The position numbers and the translations under genes are program-made. A stretch of DNA of 56,528 bases from Rothia sp. HMSC078H08. GTDB taxonomy: Bacteria; Actinomycetota; Actinomycetes; Actinomycetales; Micrococcaceae. Every line of letters starts with the position of its first letter. Position 1 is the stretch's first letter. The notes beneath the pieces are model-generated. The model ran no database searches. It was not told where the DNA came from and saw nothing but the letters and a program-made list of their open reading frames with translations. Below are positions 54,438 to 56,528 of the stretch, in pieces. The stretch lies in NCBI RefSeq assembly GCF_001808955.1, contig NZ_KV795253.1, forward strand, positions 20,316 through 76,843. The letters run 5' to 3'.

Positions 54438-54689
54438 CTAGGTCTCCGGGTTATACAAAGTAACCTTATGCTGTGGTGAATTGGCTGGATGCTTCATCCG
54501 TCGCGTAGGAGGGCATCTACTGTGGTCAGTATTCACCCATGCCATCCACAACCCCCAAAGGGCTATCGCGAGACCAGCCCACACACTAGCCTGCTCCTGC
54601 GATAGAATGCCGTAGGTTTGTAGAACAGCAGTGGCTGCTGGAATCACTGCATAGAGTTGCTTACGCCACCCCGGACGATGCCTAAGCAC
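54438..54689 (-). CDS. Small holin-like phage protein
   Basis: The 83-residue protein has a basic N-terminus, two hydrophobic helices (about 10-27 and 35-53) and a charged tail. Length, topology and ILSQEQASVWAGLAIALWG recall actinophage holins, which form lysis pores; the assignment is by pattern only. GTG 54689 overlaps the end of the upstream gene by 8 bases. No endolysin gene is adjacent. Confidence 0.5.
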   Translation of the reverse strand: MLRHRPGWRKQLYAVIPAATAVLQTYGILSQEQASVWAGLAIALWGLWMAWVNTDHSRCPPTRRMKHPANSPQHKVTLYNPET

Positions 54690-54906
54690 GACGCTTCGAC
54701 TTCACGAGGTTCTCCAAATCCGCAATTTGCTTGTGAAGACGTAGCATATTCTCATCGAACCATTCCACGATAGCTCGAGTGCTGACTTTTGCCTGACCGA
54801 AGCGCTGTACGGCAGGGTCGCCTTCACGCACAAAAGGCGCATCATACACATCAGTCAGAGCTCGATGAGCTGCCTGGTATGCAGTATTTTCAGAAATAGG
54901 TGCCAT
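54682..54906 (-). CDS. Small phage-like protein
   Basis: The 74-residue protein starts MAPISENTAYQAAHRAL and ends with a helical, Lys/Arg-rich segment (RLHKQIADLENLVKSKRRA). No family recognised. AAGGAGATTATC precedes the ATG. It overlaps the holin-like gene, so the two are cotranscribed. Confidence 0.6.
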   Translation of the reverse strand: MAPISENTAYQAAHRALTDVYDAPFVREGDPAVQRFGQAKVSTRAIVEWFDENMLRLHKQIADLENLVKSKRRA

Positions 54907-54954
54907 GATAATCTCCTTGGCGGTTGGGCAGCTATGATAGCTGCGGTTTAACAG

Positions 54955-54983
54955 AAAACCCCGCCAGGATAAACCTGACGGGG
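54955..54983 (-). terminator. Terminator between phage-like genes
   Basis: Minus strand CCCCGTCAGG, loop TTTAT, CCTGGCGGGG, then TTTTCTG. Confidence 0.85.
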
Positions 54984-55026
54984 TGAACTACAGCAGTGAA
55001 ATAACAGCTTCCTGCGGTAGCTTTAT

Positions 55027-55081
55027 CTGCCTGGGAAAATGATGTAATCCTACTGGAACGGTTACCTATTTTCACAGGCAG
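55027..55081. repeat. Imperfect inverted repeat near the phage-like genes
   Basis: CTGCCTGGGAAAAT (55027-55040) and ATTTTCACAGGCAG (55068-55081) pair with one mismatch; GTAAT...TTAC lies inside. Possible operator for the 54.9-kb gene pair. Confidence 0.4.
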
Positions 55082-55100
55082 AAGTTTAATACGGACGGTA

Positions 55101-55700
55101 TCAGTCCTGGCTATGAAGTAATAGGGCTAAGGCCTTCATACCTTCCAACCCTTCCCACACAGCAGAGCAAGAACGACAAGACGCCCTTTCAGCGGTGTAA
55201 TACAGTGCAGATCGGCGTATTGATGTTGAGCCGTCGCAGCTTGTTTTCATGACTTCCTGCTCCCCGCAGTTAGGACAAAATCCCTGCAAATCATGACTGG
55301 GATGGCGCAACGCAACAATGGCCCGAATCCAACTGGTCGTCGTAGCCAACGCCTCATCATGAAGCTCCTGATGTAGGTGATTGCGAATCCACGCAGAAAC
55401 CTGATTTTTCAGCGGTGCACCTGGGAATGAGGGCATTACAACGGAACGAATAGACTCTTGAATTTCTAACGCATTAGCAGAAATAGGTATGCGACATCCA
55501 AAGCGGCTGGCGCTAGATGCTCCTCCGGTACGCGAACCACCGGCGACATAATCTGCCAGCTCATCCAATAATGCCTGATGGCGTGGAATACGGAACTTTG
55601 CGCGGTGCAGACAATGACGGTCTGCGTCCTTCACTGGCGTGCCCACGGTTAGAGCGATTAGATGCTGCTGCAGTTGCTCGCCAGACGAAATGGTAGCCAT
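55101..55700 (-). CDS. Phage-like protein with C-terminal zinc ribbon
   Basis: The 199-residue protein has a mixed alpha/beta N-terminal part and a C-terminal four-Cys ribbon, GFCPNCGEQ and CRSCSAVWEG (about 140-185). Such ribbons bind nucleic acid or stabilise the fold. I do not recognise a specific family. AGAGAGG lies upstream of ATG 55700. Its base and codon use is less GC-biased than its neighbours to the left, consistent with acquired DNA. Confidence 0.6.
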   Translation of the reverse strand: MATISSGEQLQQHLIALTVGTPVKDADRHCLHRAKFRIPRHQALLDELADYVAGGSRTGGASSASRFGCRIPISANALEIQESIRSVVMPSFPGAPLKNQVSAWIRNHLHQELHDEALATTTSWIRAIVALRHPSHDLQGFCPNCGEQEVMKTSCDGSTSIRRSALYYTAERASCRSCSAVWEGLEGMKALALLLHSQD

Positions 55701-55743
55701 ATGATGTAGCCTCTCTGCTAAATGAGTGAATTATTGATATCCG

Positions 55744-56436
55744 CTACAGTGCGGAAGGTGTGTGAACCATAGTGTTGGCTCTACAAAGAGTTGTCCTGCT
55801 TCTGCTTCTTGGCAGCGAAGCTGAAGCGTGTGACAGGCGTTTTCTCCGTGCGCGTAGGAATGACGCTAGGCCAGTATCATGAACGACCCATTCATCCTGT
55901 CCACTCTTCTTGCCGATTGGAGCTTCAGTATCCTGGTGCGCATTCTGTCGCTTCAGTTGCCGGTAGTGCTTGCGGCATAAGGGGTGCCCGGCATGTCGAG
56001 AATCCGCATCTATTGGCTTCTCACAACGCGTGCAATGAGAAAGCGCAAGAAAAAGAACCGGATTTGCTCGCGAAGGGTAAATTCGCTGCTTTGAAGTTCG
56101 TCGAGCTCGAGGGTTGATAGGAAGGTAGACCCGCGGTGAATCAAGAGGGACGGTACCCTCTGGTGCGTGGATACATGCACGGCAGATGGAATAGATGGGA
56201 TTCCACTGATTCTCTATTGCGATGCGTTGTCCGTAATTTTCAGGGTGGATACTACAGGCTGGAAGAGAGATGCCAGCGGTTCTCCAACATCTAGGACAAA
56301 TAGGTTGCCCTGATGATATGCGGGGATTCTTGTGGAGGCGTATCGCCCTATGCCGCGCTTGGCATGTGCGGCAACCAGTGCGATATGTGTCTGTCGGCTC
56401 GTGGCATCCTTTGCATAGCCGGGATGGGTACTTCAT
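55744..56436 (-). CDS. Phage-like Cys-rich protein with several zinc-binding pairs
   Basis: The 230-residue protein has many Cys pairs: CKGCHEP, CRTCQARH, ICPRCWRT, ICRACIH, and HCTRCEKPI with LCRKHYRQL. This arrangement of five or more metal sites suggests a DNA- or RNA-binding zinc protein, perhaps related to phage HNH-adjacent or transposase-like proteins, but no family is recognised. AAGGAGG precedes ATG 56436. It lies 92 bases from the end of the sequence. Confidence 0.6.
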   Translation of the reverse strand: MKYPSRLCKGCHEPTDTYRTGCRTCQARHRAIRLHKNPRISSGQPICPRCWRTAGISLPACSIHPENYGQRIAIENQWNPIYSICRACIHAPEGTVPLDSPRVYLPINPRARRTSKQRIYPSRANPVLFLALSHCTRCEKPIDADSRHAGHPLCRKHYRQLKRQNAHQDTEAPIGKKSGQDEWVVHDTGLASFLRARRKRLSHASASLPRSRSRTTLCRANTMVHTPSAL

Positions 56437-56516
56437 GAGTCCTCCTTGGAATCAAAACCTAGCAGAAGATTAATCCGATGTTTATAAAAGACGTAAATCA
56501 GCCTTTAATATTCATC

Positions 56517-56528
56517 GGGGGGGGGGGG
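56517..56528 (+). other. Poly-G run at the sequence end
   Basis: Twelve consecutive G. This is probably a sequencing artefact at a contig end rather than genomic sequence. Confidence 0.75.

Overview
The window reads as the replication-origin region of a GC-rich actinobacterium, most likely a Rothia-type Micrococcaceae (inference from gene order and protein flavour; no search was run). The order rpmH < oriC > dnaA - dnaN - recF - DUF721 - gyrB - gyrA - DUF3566 - tRNA-Ile - DLW-39-like - tRNA-Ala is the classical actinobacterial origin layout. Both ends look like contig ends: base 3 begins a hairpin just after rpmH, and the last 12 bases are a pure G run.

Region by region. 1-12.2 kb: origin core with DnaA boxes on both sides of dnaA, the sliding clamp, RecF, both gyrase subunits, and a perfect parS site inside the DUF721 gene. 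12.3-17.2 kb: tRNA-Ile, a 33-codon gene and a 203-bp tRNA-Ala + 5S rRNA unit that is repeated exactly 4.3 kb further on. The two copies bracket a phosphate transporter (with a PHO-box-like direct repeat upstream), a small membrane protein, a DUF3349 protein and an unknown membrane-anchored protein. 17.3-20.3 kb: a cyclophilin and two tandem zinc-finger rhomboid proteases. 20.3-20.5 kb: a dense DnaA-box cluster between convergent genes, far from the origin, ending in the same TGTAATTACA palindrome that occurs three times at the origin. 20.6-25.2 kb (minus strand): AroE-like dehydrogenase, glutaredoxin, a small MT0933-like protein, galactokinase and a TetR regulator. 25.4-31.1 kb: a protein with a modular Cys/Gly/His tail, a CPA1 antiporter, paralogous small membrane proteins, a second parS-like site and a HAD phosphatase. 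31.2-35.5 kb: a mannose-family PTS operon (EIIAB, EIIC, EIID) whose EIIC frame is broken by one base, with a BglG/LicT antiterminator upstream. 35.8-43.2 kb: an OmpR-type two-component pair, TetR + MMPL exporter and a FluC pair. 43.4-48.4 kb: VanZ-like protein, an HTH-nucleotidyltransferase gene between two large related palindromes, aquaglyceroporin, ArgE-like deacetylase and flavin reductase. 48.7-54.4 kb: a polysaccharide locus (DUF6541, two GT2 enzymes, DUF2304, a flippase-like protein). 54.4-56.5 kb (minus strand): four small phage-like genes running to the contig end.

The observations most worth following are the remote DnaA-box cluster with its shared palindrome, the HTH-nucleotidyltransferase locus with twin palindromes and a decayed coupled partner, the repetitive Cys-rich protein, the EIIC frameshift, the isoleucine at the Ser83-equivalent position of GyrA, and the duplicated tRNA-Ala/5S unit. 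All motif and family calls were made by eye from sequence; residue positions are approximate.
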